This document shows, piece after piece, positions 1-9,626 of a stretch of DNA of 64,000 nt (positions are counted from its first letter, which is position 1; each line of letters begins with the position of its first letter). A program made the translations under genes and the position numbers. The notes beneath the pieces are model-generated. The model was given only the letters and a program-made list of their open reading frames with translations. It did no database searches and was not told where the DNA came from. The DNA lies in NCBI RefSeq assembly GCF_008831285.2, contig NC_045148.1, positions 9,551,001 to 9,615,000 of the forward strand, read 5' to 3'. The DNA is from Nymphaea colorata (Eukaryota > Streptophyta > Magnoliopsida > Nymphaeales > Nymphaeaceae).

Positions 1-20
1 CTCAAGAAAATCAAGTAGAG

Positions 21-1703
21 GTGCTAGTGAGAAGATCCACTAGAGAGAGGAAAAATACAATTTCAAATGATTTTGTCTATCTCCAAGAACATGATGTTGA
101 TATGAGCTTAATGGAGGATGATCTGATTAACCTCCAGCAAGCAATAAAGAGTTCTAAATCTCATAAGTGGATAGATGCCATGAATGAGGAAATAAACTCC
201 ATGATGGATAATGACCTATGTGATGTTGTTCCTTTGCCTGAAGGTGTGAAACACATTGATTGTAAATGGATATTTAAAACCAAGAGGGATTCATTAGGTA
301 ACATCGAAAGATATAAAGCACGTTTTGTTGCAAAGGGCTTTACTCAAAAGGAAGACATTGATTATACAGAGACTTTCTCTCCAATTTCGTCGAAAGACTC
401 TTTCAGGACCATAATGACACTTGTGGCTCATTTTGACTTAGAGCTGTATCAGATGGATGTAAAGACAACGTTTCAAAATGGAGACATTGATGAAACGATA
501 TATATGGTGCAACCAGAAAACTTTGCTTCAGGGGATGCAAAGAAAATGATATGCAAACTCAAGAAATCCATCTATGAGCTAAAGCAAGCTACGCGCCAGT
601 GATATTACAAATTTCATCAAGTTATAGTTTCATCTGGTTTTGAGACTAATATGGTTGATGAATGTGTATACCAAAAGTTCAGTGAGGGTAAATTTATCTT
701 TTTGGTTTTATATGTCAATGATATATTGCTTGCAAGTAATGATGTTGGCATATTGCATGAAACTAAGAAATTTTTGTCAACAAAGTTTGACATGAAGGAT
801 CTTGGTGATGCACATTTTGTATTAGGGATCCAAATATTTTGAGATTGTTCTCAGAGTATTCTTGGATTATCACAGAAGGCCTACATTGATAAGGTGCTTC
901 AGCGATGTGGCATCAAAAGTTGCAAACCAGGAGATACTCCAGTTGTTAAAGAAGACAAGTTTAGTCTCAAACAGTGCCCTAAAAGTGAAATCGAATCTAA
1001 AGAAATGGAAAAGATTTCATATTCATCTGTTGTGGGAAGCCTTATATATGCTCAGATTTGTACTCGTCCGGATATTGCATTTATCATTGGAATATTAGGC
1101 AGATACTTAAGTAATCCTGGTATGGATCATTAGAAAGCAGCCAAAAGAGTATTGAGGTATTTACAAAGAACAAAACATTTTATACTCACATACAAGAAGT
1201 CAGACCAGTTGGAAATCATTGGGTATTTAGATTCTGACTTCGTTGGGTGCCAAGACAGTCACAAGTCTACTTCAGGCTATGTATTTCTATTGGCTGGAGG
1301 AGCTATACCCTGGAAAAGTGTCAAACAAACACTTATAGCTACTTCAACCATGGCAGCAGAATTCATAGCATGTTACAAGGCATCCAATCATGTTTTGTGG
1401 TTGCGAAATTTTGTCACGGGGCTGCGCATTGTGAGTGGTGTAGAAAGACCAATAAGGTTATTGTGTGACAATAATTTAGCAGTGATGTACTCTAATAACA
1501 GCCGCAGTTTGTCAAAGTCGAAGCACATCGACATTAAGTTTTTGGCTGTTAAGGAGAGGATACAGAATGGTCATGTATCATTAGAGCATATTGGGACAAA
1601 CTCTATGATTGCGGATCTGCTTACTAAGGGTTTAACACCTAAGGTCTTTCACGAACATGTTGTTCATATGAGGTTGTTATCTTTGGATGGTGTGTTGGTT
1701 TAG
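21..1703 (+). pseudogene. copia pol remnant: reverse transcriptase and RNase H
   Basis: One continuous frame reads the copia reverse transcriptase start (WIDAMNEEINSM, CKWIFKTKRD, ERYKARFVAKGFTQ), the catalytic box as YVND at about 708-719 where the family has YVDD, the connection region (TRPDIAF, AAKRVLRYLQRTKH) and RNase H (DSDFVGC, STSGY, AAEF, CDNNLAV, SKHIDIKF). Stops lie at 600-602 (a Trp codon in relatives), 840-842 (Arg in the related minus-strand copy) and 1131-1133 (Trp). All three, and the D-to-N change in the catalytic box, fit C-to-T or G-to-A transitions. No frameshift is apparent. It encodes no functional enzyme. Confidence 0.9.
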
Positions 1704-2098
1704 TGGGAGTTTGTATTTTGTTTGCTTTTATGTATAGACACATATTCAGTTTTCTGCAGAATACAATTTAAAGTTCTTTAGTTCCATTCTGTGTTTATGT
1801 TTTTGATCTCCATAAGGTTTTAAAGTAGGACCAGTTGAGAATAGACATGTTGTAATCATATTACATGTAATTCTCATGCTATACATCCATATCAGATCTA
1901 TGTCATTGATTGTGTTAACATTTGTGATCATTGAAGGTTTAGCTAATTTTAATATAGCGAAAGCCGCTTTGATTATGTGTTGATATGATCATGGACGAGA
2001 TTGGTGAAAATGACGTTGAATAAGATAGCATTTATGAGCTCCTAAGGTTTTATGTAATGTCTGAATGTATAAAGACATATTTGGCCCAAGTGGGAGAT

Positions 2099-2558
2099 TG
2101 TAAGATCATTTGGTGGGCCGACATATGTCATTTAGGAATTTCAGACATTATCGCTATCTTAACGTAAATATCTGCTTAAGTGATTTCATTTTGGGATATT
2201 ACGTCATTTTATATGATATGGGGCAATTTTGTAATGTATAAATACCTGTATGCAATTATAGACTCTTTGATGGGTTGAATCCGTAATTACTCTTGATATA
2301 AACATAGTAGTGGTCCCTGGGGTCATGCAATGGTTGCCAGAAACATTGGCTTCTAAGGTTGTCTCTTCCCCATCTGAGAGGGACCGTACGTGCGCCGCAC
2401 AGACTCTGGAAGATCCTACTGCGATCTACCGTCTGTGTTGTTCAGATGGATTCAGGTATGCTTCCATTACTGTTAAAGTTTTTGTTTCAATGATTTAGCA
2501 TGAACATGATCTTGTTTAGGGCATATTGATTTTGTATATGCATGAGAGAAATCTCTCA
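2099..2558 (+). repeat. 3' LTR of the left copia element
   Basis: It starts TGTAAGATCATTTGG directly after a purine-rich tract (aagtgggagat) and ends with CA at 2557-2558. The limits were set by alignment with the minus-strand LTRs at 27673-28157 and 23500-23960, which share the start, a central block containing AGAGTCCGTAATT-like sequence in reverse, and the end. The last bases are diverged (atctctca here, aatcccaaca in the 27.7-kb copy). Confidence 0.8.
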
Positions 2559-2560
2559 TC

Positions 2561-3016
2561 AGAGACTACAGTGCCCAGCTTTTGATCCCCACCATTTTCG
2601 AGTTCTTGAAGCAATTCGATGGTGGTCTTGAAGAGATCAAGAGATTTAACCACAAGAAGGTCATCGCAATGGGCAAGATGCTGGCGGAAGCGGGGGGAAC
2701 GGGCCTGGGCACCTCGCCGGAGCTGAGTTCGAGCATGATCATGGTCGGACTGCCAGCTGGTTTGAAGATTCGCAGCGATAAGGACACCATGAGATTGAGA
2801 GCTCATCTAAGAGTTAATTTTGAGGTAGAAGTGCCGATCTACTACGTGAAAGATTTGATCAATGAAGACAGCAAATAATGTGAGAATCTTGTGACCGGGT
2901 ACGCGAGGATCTCGCATTAGATTTACAACACTCTTCCTGACTATCATAAGCTCAGGGACGCGATCAACAAGCTTGTTGAAGATTCAATAACTTGCGAGAA
3001 GCTTGAGGTAATTTGA
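2561..3016 (+). pseudogene. L-cysteine desulfhydrase-like C-terminal fragment
   Basis: The frame starting at 2561 reads RDYSAQL, IPTIFEFLKQFDGG, SSSMIMVGLPAGL, LRAHLRVNFEVEVPIYY, VTGYARIS, DYHKLRDAINKLV. This matches the C-terminal part of plant PLP-dependent L-cysteine desulfhydrase (class V aminotransferase fold), which releases sulfide from cysteine. Stops lie in frame at 2876-2878 (in a variable loop) and 2918-2920 (a Gln codon in relatives, CAG to TAG), before a natural-looking stop at 3014-3016. The fragment has no intron and lacks the N-terminal two thirds, including the PLP lysine. It begins within 3 bases of the copia LTR end. The family call is from memory of its conserved motifs; the order and spacing fit well. 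Confidence 0.8.
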
Positions 3017-3936
3017 TATCTGTGATCCAAACTTGGATGATAGTTTCTTCTTCTTTCGTTTCTTTTCCGACGATGGAAAAAACCAGACCTGGCATTGCAG
3101 GTTTCACCGACTACTTTATAGTCGATAGTTTTTTCATATGCTGTCGCGAACTCACCTCGAGTTATAGTTTGATGTGCGAACTCCCTCATCTTTCCTGTTG
3201 TATGCTTTGAAACTTGAATAAAACTTTTGTTATGCCTGTTTGAGTTCTAGAAAACAAGCAATTTTGGTAACAAACCCCACCCATTCTTGGGCTCGGGCCC
3301 TGGTTCGGCGTATCCCATCTCGCCTCTTAGCAGTTTTAGCTCTAACCACCAAAAAGGTTAGTAATCAGAACAATCATTTATTTGATGATTTCGTTTATAA
3401 GCCTTTGAAGATTTTTTACAATTTTCAATGAAAGACTAAATTTATGAGGTGTTACAATTTTACAGTAATTGAATTTCTTTTAAAGGAGCTTGTTGGTGAG
3501 AACAATTGGAAATCTAAGCAATTTGGCAGACAAGATCGGTCCAACAAGGAGGAGAACCAGGTGATATGATACCATATGATGAAAGGGGAGGAAAAAGATT
3601 TGCATTTTTAGGAGTTTCTTGCATACGAATAAAGTTTCACACTTTTAATGAATAATAAGAGTAATTCAGTCTACTTTTTTTTTGAGAGTTGAATCACTCG
3701 CCCAGTTCATAGTTCTCATATAAGATACAGGACTTACTTTCGATGCTTTAAAATGTCATCTTCTCAGCATTTTAATGTGCATGTCAGTGACCTTTTATTT
3801 ACAGCACAAGAAATTGACATTGTAACGATTTGAAACTAAGATTGGTTGTCTATTAAACTTCGGTTCACGAGCCAACATCTCTAGGTGCAAAGTTTTGTAT
3901 TTCTTTTACACGCATAATTTTCCCGATTCTATCTCT

Positions 3937-3983
<47 letters not shown>

Positions 3984-4665
3984 TAATAATGAAACCAACT
4001 TGAATAAGAGACAAAAAAAACCAGACCCATTAAAACTAATTATCGAATTTTTTTCTTTTGCAATCTAAACTTATAATAGATCTTAGAGTGGTTTGGTGAG
4101 AATGTATATTAAATTAGTCATTTTTTACTTAAATAATGTTTTTCTAATAATAAAGAAAGGAACGGTTCAGATAATATCAAAATTTTGATAAAGATTTTTT
4201 TTGCAAGACTCAAACTAAAACATGATTTATATTAAATTAGTGTTTATAAACACATAAGAAGGTTTTGCTTTTTGTTTAAAACAGTTTTCAACGCAAGTAA
4301 GGTAGTTTAAACGTGAACTATACACCTTATATAAATTAAAAAGGGGAAAATTTGGAGAGACTTATTAATAAAGTCTAGGATATTAATATTTATCGCCTGA
4401 TCAGTATCGGCGAACCAAATAAAGTCTATGTATGCAAAGATTGATAAAATTGGGTTGCCAGAATATATACCAAGGAAACTGCATGACTCATTATAAATCT
4501 AGCTAAGTTCAAATTTGATGCTGGTCCTTCGCCTGGTCTGACTTTATTTCCCATAGAAGATCTTAGATCCTCATATTCAATTGCTGGAAGAAATGAATTT
4601 AATATTTTCTGACTGTGGATTTGGAATATTAGCTAGCAGCCACATTTTAATTAGACCCTCAAATT
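3017..4665. other. non-coding stretch
   Basis: The first 200 bases may be 3' flank of the desulfhydrase fragment. The rest is AT-rich, with one TA microsatellite (3941-3981). I see no gene, RNA or transposon end here. Confidence 0.6.
3941..3981. repeat. (TA)n microsatellite
   Basis: About 20 uninterrupted AT dinucleotides. Confidence 0.95.
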
Positions 4666-4683
4666 CGAATAACCCACGATATG
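4666..4683. repeat. LINE target-site duplication, left copy
   Basis: The 18 bases cgaataacccacgatatg are repeated exactly at 6156-6173 and flank the LINE on both sides. Confidence 0.9.
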
Positions 4684-5958
4684 GGTTGGAGATTTATTCA
4701 GGATAATACCGAGTGGAAGCTTGGGGATGGCAACCGCTGTCATTTCTGGCTCAATCCTTGGCAAGGTAGCCCACTTATCCAACAGATTAGTGGGGATAGT
4801 TCTGTTAATATTGCTAGGGAACTCAATATCTCAGTTGATAATAAGGTGCTCTTGAGCAGGGGTGCACGAATGATATTGAGGATGTCTGCATATGTTTCAT
4901 TGGCAACATAGACTCCATCCCTCTATCTAATGAAACTAACCAGGTTGTTTGGAGAGACAACCATCAAATTTGTGTTGGAGTTGGAGACATTCTTGATCAT
5001 ACTAGAGGAGCCAGGGAGAGAGAGAGGTGGAGAAAATACGTTTGGCAAGGAAAAGCCCCTTCTAGTGCTTGCTGGTTCAGCTTCCTTGCAAGCGATGGCA
5101 GATTACCCACTTTCGACAGAATTAAGAAGCTAGGTTTCCAACTTGCTAATTATTGTCTTTTTTGCAGGAAAGCTGAAGAAACTAATGAACATGTTATCCT
5201 TCATTGCGAGGTAGCCAAGAGAAATTTGGGAATGGATCTCAGCCAAGTTCGGCGTCATCTATTCACCTACTCGCAAGTTTCAGTTTGAAATCCAACGGTG
5301 GAAGCATAGGAAGGTGCATGACGAGTGGCTGAGGGTGTGTTGGAGAATCACATTCCCTATTGTTTGCTGGCGAATCTGGTGGCATCGCAATCAGCTGACG
5401 CATGAAGACAAACCTAGTGCAGCTATCAATTTTAAAGAAGATATATGGTTGACATGTGTGACCACTTTCTTGGGTATCAAATGGACCAACGAAATGAAAG
5501 GCACTGTCCGTACATGGACCATTTCCAATCTTATGTGCTCTGCCAGGTGCAAAGAACCTTCTAATATGCTTTTTTTTGAGGTTACACATGTTCAAATCGC
5601 TGGGAAGTTGAGGGTTGCTGGAAACTCCTATTTCAGCGATGAAGTGAATGGTATGGCTATATTGTTGAGTCCTAGGGGCAGGGTACTCGCTGGTGAGCTG
5701 GAGGTGATGGAAAAGTTGTTCAGGTATCATAAGGAGTACAATGGTCATGTTACCATTTGCACTAGGATTGAAGCCCTTGTCCGGAGGATACGACAACATT
5801 ATGACGATAGTAGAATATGGTCGGAGTTCCACATGCTTGTCAAAGATTTTCACTACAATGTCAAGATTGAAAGGGATCATCCTACGTCTGATTTTGCATC
5901 CTTCATTACATCCCACGTCAAGGAGTGGAGGGATGTTTTTTTTTTGTGTGCAGGCTAA
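4684..5958 (+). pseudogene. LINE ORF2 C-terminal remnant (zf-RVT and RNase H-like)
   Basis: Three frames must be joined. From 4681 it reads GWRFIQDNTEWKLGDGNRCHFW, the segment after the reverse transcriptase in plant LINEs. From about 4941 it reads the zf-RVT domain: YVWQGKAP, FLASDGRLPTFDRIKKLGF, then CLFCRKAEETNEHVILHC with the zinc-binding Cys/His pattern. From 5314 an open frame of about 214 codons follows the family's Trp/Arg-rich segment (VCWRIWWHRNQ) and ends in a region placed like the C-terminal RNase H-like domain, although I do not see its catalytic acidic residues. The endonuclease and reverse transcriptase are missing because of 5' truncation. Confidence 0.8.
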
Positions 5959-6155
5959 CTTTCACTGATCTTTAGCTTTCTTCTTGTATCTAGTGTTTTG
6001 ATAGTTGTTTTTCGGAAGAGCTGAGTCAGCCTTAGGGTATACTGTGTCTGAAGGATAACAGTTTTTTTGTTCTGTTGTTATCCTTTCCCTTTTTTTGTAT
6101 AGCCCATTTTGTTTAATAAAAGTAGGGGGCCACATCCCCCAGCAACCCGTTACTG
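4684..6155 (+). mobile_element. 5'-truncated LINE retrotransposon
   Basis: The insertion is bounded by an exact 18-bp target-site duplication and contains the 3' end of a plant LINE ORF2 plus a 3' untranslated tail. The tail has an AATAAA signal at 6115-6120 and a GGGGG/CCCCC hairpin at 6125-6140, and ends ...caacccgttact without a poly(A) run. The 5' truncation is typical of target-primed reverse transcription. Frameshifts near 4900 and 5220 show that the copy is old. Confidence 0.88.
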
Positions 6156-6173
6156 CGAATAACCCACGATATG
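6156..6173. repeat. LINE target-site duplication, right copy
   Basis: Exact 18-bp match to 4666-4683. Confidence 0.9.
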
Positions 6174-6182
6174 AAGGCCTTG

Positions 6183-6300
6183 CACTACAAAAAATAACCA
6201 CGATATTTTTAAAATATCGCGATAAAAACAACCCAAAAAAAGTGAGATGGAAAACCGAGCATATACACCATATATTTCAAATGTCGCGAAAATTTAGCAA
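6183..6300. mobile_element. CACTA (En/Spm)-like terminus, truncated
   Basis: It begins CACTACAAAAAAT, the terminal consensus of plant CACTA transposons, and continues with short inverted motifs around cgatatttt/aaaatatcg (palindrome 6201-6219) and a further tgtcgcgaaaattt, like the subterminal repeats of this family. I found no opposite end (ttttgtagtg) in the window. The inner limit is approximate. Confidence 0.5.
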
Positions 6301-6669
6301 AATATTGTTTGTGAAGAGCCTATGGTTCAAATTTGGTGCAAAGCAAGTCTAAAACAAGGAAGATATTTTATGGTGTTTTGGAGCAGGTTTCCAATATAAC
6401 AGAGATCCATATCGAAATCCAGAAGCTCAATCAAACTAAACCAAGGAGCCAAACCTCAAATCTACATTAAAAAATTCATGATCCATATATGGGATAGAAT
6501 TAAAATATTTCAAAAAATGTGACAAAAAAATGGGAAGCGCCTTGTGCTAGCACATCTTAGAATAGATCAAGTCCGTTTGAAAATTATTGCTAAAACCTTG
6601 GAGTGTTTTTGAAATTTTCTTTTTTGAGAACATGAGCAAAATGGAGGGGAAGTCCCCCATTATGGGCAT
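6301..6669. other. non-coding stretch
   Basis: AT-rich sequence without a recognisable gene. The first part may still belong to the CACTA remnant. Confidence 0.5.
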
Positions 6670-6805
6670 CCTAAGCTTTTAAATATCATATATTCAATGC
6701 TCTTACATTTTGAACTTGCCAGCATTTGGTCTAAAATTTGGAATCAGATATGAATGTAAAAATCAGATTCAGATTGTGACATTGGATTTGGATTTTAAAT
6801 TTAGA
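6670..6805. mobile_element. MITE fragment, same family as 6879-7286 and 14213-14667
   Basis: The run from the ttcttacatt-like block through gaatgtaaaaat and attgtgacat..ggattt matches the middle of the 14.2-kb copy. No terminal repeats are visible, so this is an internal fragment. Confidence 0.5.
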
Positions 6806-6878
6806 CTTACTTTGTAGGACGAGCCAATGGGTTGGTTTTCTTTCTGTTCTTTTAGAAATTCGGTCTAGTCATAGTCAT

Positions 6879-7286
6879 TAGGGATGTCAATATATCCGAT
6901 TTGAATTGGATATCCGACTTATCTGATAAAAAAAAATAAGATATTAAAAAAAAATTAATATTTGATTAAGAAATAGGATCGTAATCGGATTTAATAAATG
7001 ACATTCAATTGGATTTAGATATACATAAATATCTGATCGGATTCATTTTTATACAAATATCCCATATCTAGTGCTATTAAATTTTGAAAGTTGGCTAAAT
7101 CCTGTTCAAAATTCAGATTCAAAGTCAGTTATACATATGAAAATCGGATTCGGATTGTAAAATCGGATTTCAAAATCAGCTATGACTTTTTTTTTATTTG
7201 AATTCAAATCCGAATATATGAATATCCAAAAAAACAGATATAATCTAGGATATATCGGATCTGAATATGATCTGTTGACATCCTTG
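6879..7286. mobile_element. MITE with terminal inverted repeat AGGGATGTCAA
   Basis: It starts tagggatgtcaa and ends ttgacatccttg, which are inverted copies of each other. The interior is AT-rich and repeats motifs such as gatatccg and aaatcggattcgg. It has no coding capacity. A diverged copy with the same ends lies at 14213-14667. The terminal motif is common to hAT-type plant MITEs, but I could not define a clean target duplication. Confidence 0.65.
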
Positions 7287-7858
7287 ATAATCTTTATGTT
7301 TCTCTTTTTATTTGATTTCCCAGCACAGTTTTCTTTTTTTTTTTTCCCTTTTCCTTCACATTTTGACATTTCTAGGATTAAGTTTTTTCGAATCATTAAT
7401 GGCTAAAGCTTATTTGGCCTCCGTTTTCCTCTTCTTATTTTCTGTTTTATGTTGATTTTCAGCACATTTTAGGTATAGATTAAAGGCATTTTAGATCAGT
7501 GGATTACTGTACTTTATGTATACAATGTATATTCCTGGCTAAGTTTTGCTATCCATTTTGGCAATAATAGTCATTTGTAAGATTTAATATCTATCTCGGC
7601 GACCTTTGTAGTTGGGTAATATTGATTTGTCTTTAATGGATCGACGAATTGTTCCCATTGTAGATGGAGCAAGTAAATCTAATTGCTAGAGAAAATGAAA
7701 ACATTAGCGAACCTGCGATAACTTTGCAGGATTCTATTGCTATCTAAGTTGGCAGTAATATTAATTTATTAGATTTATTAACTATGTCAGCAATCTTTAT
7801 AATTGATATATATATATATACATCTGGATTTGTTTGGTCATGCATGACATGAACATTG

Positions 7859-7899
<41 letters not shown>

Positions 7900-8060
7900 G
7901 AAGATGGCTCATTTCATATGAAATAGCCAGTTTTACACGCACACCAGAGTGAATGGGCAGCGACAGCAGTAGTGAGAGAAACAGAAAAAGCGGCAAAGAG
8001 GGAGAAACACCAAAAAAATTCAAAAAAAGAAGGGCAGAGAGGGAGAAAGAGCATATTTAC
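7287..8060. other. non-coding stretch with microsatellites
   Basis: Contains T-rich runs and TA repeats (7805-7820, 7861-7894). The part next to 8060 would be the intron after the MYB exon. I looked for the next MYB exon on the minus strand and did not find it. Confidence 0.55.
7861..7894. repeat. (TA)n microsatellite
   Basis: About 17 uninterrupted TA units. Confidence 0.95.
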
Positions 8061-8200
8061 CTATCTTCTTCGGCAGTCCATTGCCCTCTGATCACATTCC
8101 CTTTCTTCTGATTCTTACTTGATTTCTTATTTGATGCACCATTCTTCTTGCCAAGGCTGTGGCCGATAGACCCATCAACCCCTCCCCTAACACAACACAT
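8061..8200 (-). pseudogene. R2R3-MYB exon relic (start of R2 repeat)
   Basis: The minus frame from an ATG at 8200 runs 47 codons through a Lys/Asn/Ser-rich stretch into GNVIRGQWTAEEDR, the start of the R2 MYB repeat as in the MYB98/MYB118-type group. The coding run stops at a good donor, AG|GTAAAT, at 8061/8060, where MYB genes of this kind can have an intron. Upstream in the same frame a TAA lies near 8254, so the ATG at 8200 or an upstream splice would set the start. The rest of R2 and R3 is not found, so this is probably a gene fragment. The 8275 copia insertion lies 75 bp upstream. Confidence 0.6.
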
Positions 8201-8269
8201 TTCTTGATTATCATTACTCAAAATCTTGCCTAGAGCTCCATGGGTTTCTTAGCAACGTTTCTTATGTTG

Positions 8270-8274
8270 CAAGC
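8270..8274. repeat. target-site duplication of copia element, left
   Basis: CAAGC, repeated at 13435-13439. Confidence 0.95.
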
Positions 8275-8510
8275 TGTTGGAAAGATCTCAACTGATAAAC
8301 TTTCCATAACAAAAATCTTGGTATCACAACAGTTTTGGTTCATCTTTATCAAGAGCTTGATCCAATCCCTACAAGATCTCTGTTATCTCATTGAGAGGCT
8401 TACCCAAAACTGTGTAACGTCAACTATAAATATGTTGGCCTGTCATGAATACAAAGTGTGATATTTTCTTCTTCTCTTTCTTTCTGTTCCTCACTTTCAC
8501 AAGTTTATCA
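8275..8510 (+). repeat. 5' LTR
   Basis: Starts TGTTGGAAAGATC and ends AAGTTTATCA (TG...CA). Near 8431-8437 it has a TATA-like tataaata, the likely promoter of the element. Confidence 0.97.
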
Positions 8511-8523
8511 TGGTATCAGAGCA
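8511..8523 (+). promoter_or_regulatory. primer-binding site for initiator Met-tRNA
   Basis: TGGTATCAGAGCA follows the LTR with no gap and is the standard plant copia primer site, complementary to the 3' end of initiator tRNA-Met. Confidence 0.95.
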
Positions 8524-8930
8524 CCTCTTCAATCGGGTGCCCCAATCGATCCTTATTATGGTAGGCCGGATGTCATCAGGGTTGAGTCCGCTCTCCTCTG
8601 ATTAATGCCGTTATCTTCTGCTTGCTGGTGCTGGCACAGAGAGACCCGTTGGGAACAACGATGGTGTTCAGATAGTCAGCATGGCCAGTAAGAATACACC
8701 TGAAATTGGAGACAACGGATGGTAACAATTTCCCCTCTTCTTCTTAGTGCTTGCTCTTCATTGCAACTCCTACCCTGTGGTTCTTTTATTTGCTTCTTTG
8801 TATTGTACTCGCCCTGATCAATGGCCAAGGGGCTAGCCGGTGCCTTCATTGCCATATCCATCTTGGTTGAGGACGATATTCCTTGAATGCCATATTTTTC
8901 CTAATCAGACCATTTAAATCAAGGGAGAAA

Positions 8931-9626
8931 ATGGCAGAAGGAAGACACGGAACAGAAAAAGAATTACACGCTTCTTATGCTAACGAGTTTGATAGCTCAA
9001 GTCCATATTATATCCATCATTCAGATGGACCAGGTACTGCTCTTGTATCTCATCCTTTGACTGGAGAAAACTATACTATGTGGCGCAAGGCTATGATGAT
9101 GGCCCTTAGTGCCAAAAACAAGCTTGGCTTTGTGGATGGGTCACTCTCCCAGCCTGAGAGCCCTGCACCTCTCAAATTCACGTGGGAGCGATGCAACAAT
9201 CTTGTCCAGTCATGGATCTTGAACTCGATCCATAAAGACTTGACTGTTAGTGTGATCCATGCAACATCGGCAACAGAAGTTTGGAGGGACCTTGAGGCCA
9301 GATTCACCCAAACAAATGGACCTCGCATATACCAAATACAACAACAAATCATAAATTGCAGGCAACACCAATCTTCCATTGCAGCTTACTACACCAAGAT
9401 GAAGGGCTTGTGGGACGAATTAGCATTATTATATATCGATGTTCTTAATTGTTCTTGTGGGTCCGTGAAAACTATTGCAGATCTCCGCCAACAGGACCAC
9501 CTTATGCAATTTCTAATGGGACTCAATGACAGTTATGCAGCTGTTAGGAGTCAACTCTTATTAATGGATCCTCTTCCAACCATTGCCAAGGCGTACTCTC
9601 TTCTCATCCAAGAAGAAAAACAATGA
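8931..9626 (+). CDS. copia Gag N-terminal part, ends at premature stop
   Basis: Starts at ATG 8931 (another in-frame ATG lies at 8883). It shows the plant copia gag pattern SHPLTGENYTMWRKAMMMAL, KLGFVDGS, WERCNNLVQSWILNSI, then ATEVWRDLEARF and LMGLNDSYAAVRSQLLLM. Gag forms the virus-like particle that packages element RNA. The frame is cut by TGA at 9624-9626, in the context EEKQ-stop-DVNIIQ. The same frame continues on the far side with a zinc knuckle, so the stop is a point change (CGA to TGA is the simplest) within gag and not the normal end of the protein. Confidence 0.9.
   Translation: MAEGRHGTEKELHASYANEFDSSSPYYIHHSDGPGTALVSHPLTGENYTMWRKAMMMALSAKNKLGFVDGSLSQPESPAPLKFTWERCNNLVQSWILNSIHKDLTVSVIHATSATEVWRDLEARFTQTNGPRIYQIQQQIINCRQHQSSIAAYYTKMKGLWDELALLYIDVLNCSCGSVKTIADLRQQDHLMQFLMGLNDSYAAVRSQLLLMDPLPTIAKAYSLLIQEEKQ

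Larger units (their letters stand above)
1..2558 (+). mobile_element. Ty1-copia retrotransposon, 3' part (left end outside window)
   Basis: Reading rightwards it holds reverse transcriptase, RNase H, a long 3' untranslated stretch (1704-2088), a polypurine tract (about 2089-2098) and one LTR (2099-2558). Gag, protease and integrase would lie left of the window. The pol frame is a single frame with three stop codons, so the copy is dead. Two related copies sit on the minus strand at 23500-24216 and 27673-31365. The LTR ends inside a cysteine desulfhydrase reading frame, so the element probably inserted into that gene. The 5' LTR is not visible, so the target duplication cannot be checked. Confidence 0.9.

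Noticed and set aside
2516-2806. Minus-strand frame over the desulfhydrase fragment
   Set aside because: It is the shadow of the recognised plus-strand protein and starts in the LTR end.
9624-9626. TGA between gag and the zinc knuckle as a programmed readthrough site
   Set aside because: It lies inside gag, upstream of the knuckle, has no known readthrough context, and a CGA-to-TGA change explains it. A second lesion is present downstream.
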